NCBI GenBank assembly: GCA_008729055.1
Contig: SDUX01000112.1
Coordinates: 62,001-126,000 of the forward strand
DNA from: Pyropia haitanensis
Taxonomy: Eukaryota > Rhodophyta > Bangiophyceae > Bangiales > Bangiaceae
Direction of reading: 5' to 3'
DNA length: 64,000 bases
The notes under the pieces were generated by a model, which was not told the origin of the DNA, ran no database searches, and worked only from the letters and a program-made list of their open reading frames with translations. This document shows, piece by piece, positions 63,950-64,000 of the stretch (within the stretch, counting starts at the first letter, position 1; every line of letters starts with the position of its first letter). The translations under genes and the position numbers were made by a program.

Positions 63950-64000
63950 ATGGCCGCCGCCGCCACCCCCGCCTTTGCCGCCGCCCCCCCCACGGCCGCC
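63950..64000 (+). CDS. Start of a further gene, truncated by the window end
   Basis: An ATG at 63950 follows about 200 bases of C-rich leader of the kind that precedes other genes here. It opens MAAAATPAFAAAPPTAA without a stop to the end of the window. The composition fits an Ala-rich transit peptide or low-complexity N-terminus. Only 17 codons are visible, so the product is unknown. Confidence 0.4.
   Translation, partial: MAAAATPAFAAAPPTAA

Noticed and set aside
1..64000. tRNA, rRNA or other structured RNA genes
   Set aside because: I saw no cloverleaf or rRNA-like segment by eye; a dedicated search was not possible here.

Overview
The window is nuclear DNA from a eukaryote with an extremely GC-rich, compact genome. 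Genes are mostly single-exon, with only a few short GT-AG introns in the alanyl-tRNA synthetase and PDCD5-like genes. Proteins are swollen by Ala/Gly/Pro low-complexity runs, and long C/G homopolymers are everywhere. The gene set (ARP5, a fibrillin/PAP plastid protein, a plastid-type site-2 protease, a Mn-type CDF transporter, MOB1, TPT1, secreted PAN/apple and vWA proteins) points to a photosynthetic eukaryote. A bangiophyte red alga (Porphyra/Pyropia type) is my best inference; no marker here fixes it.

Layout. 1-3.2 kb: the 3' part of an ARP5 (INO80 complex) gene on the minus strand, then a frame-broken secreted-protein gene on the plus strand. 4.6-23.0 kb: two inverted ~5.9 kb arms (4629-10545 and 17108-23019), each with one ankyrin-repeat gene transcribed outward. 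The 6.6 kb spacer holds a terminal-inverted-repeat element (12062-13565) and a fibrillin-like gene. 24.5-26.9 kb: a 15-bp minisatellite, a CCG microsatellite and a multi-pass rolling-stone/FAR-17a-like membrane protein. 28-36.7 kb: a secreted Asn-repeat protein, a CDF metal transporter, a small PAN-like secreted protein and a truncated third ankyrin copy. 37.4-50.1 kb: alanyl-tRNA synthetase, site-2 protease, SLC18B1-like MFS transporter, a three-exon PDCD5 homologue and a GST-like protein. 53.2-63.2 kb: a secreted vWA protein, a VOC/glyoxalase-fold protein, tRNA 2'-phosphotransferase and MOB1. A further gene appears to start at 63950 and run off the end.

The housekeeping genes are independent units; I see no operon-like or pathway cluster. 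The distinctive structure is the ankyrin inverted duplication, with very similar internal 99-bp repeats whose number differs between arms (10 and 11). Several genes (ARP5, the 2.1 kb secreted gene, fibrillin, site-2 protease, MFS, right-arm ankyrin) change reading frame, usually at homopolymers. This suggests either consensus indel errors or real decay, and protein models drawn straight from this sequence will be wrong there. Most genes also have a C-rich or C/T-rich tract on the coding strand just before the start codon.
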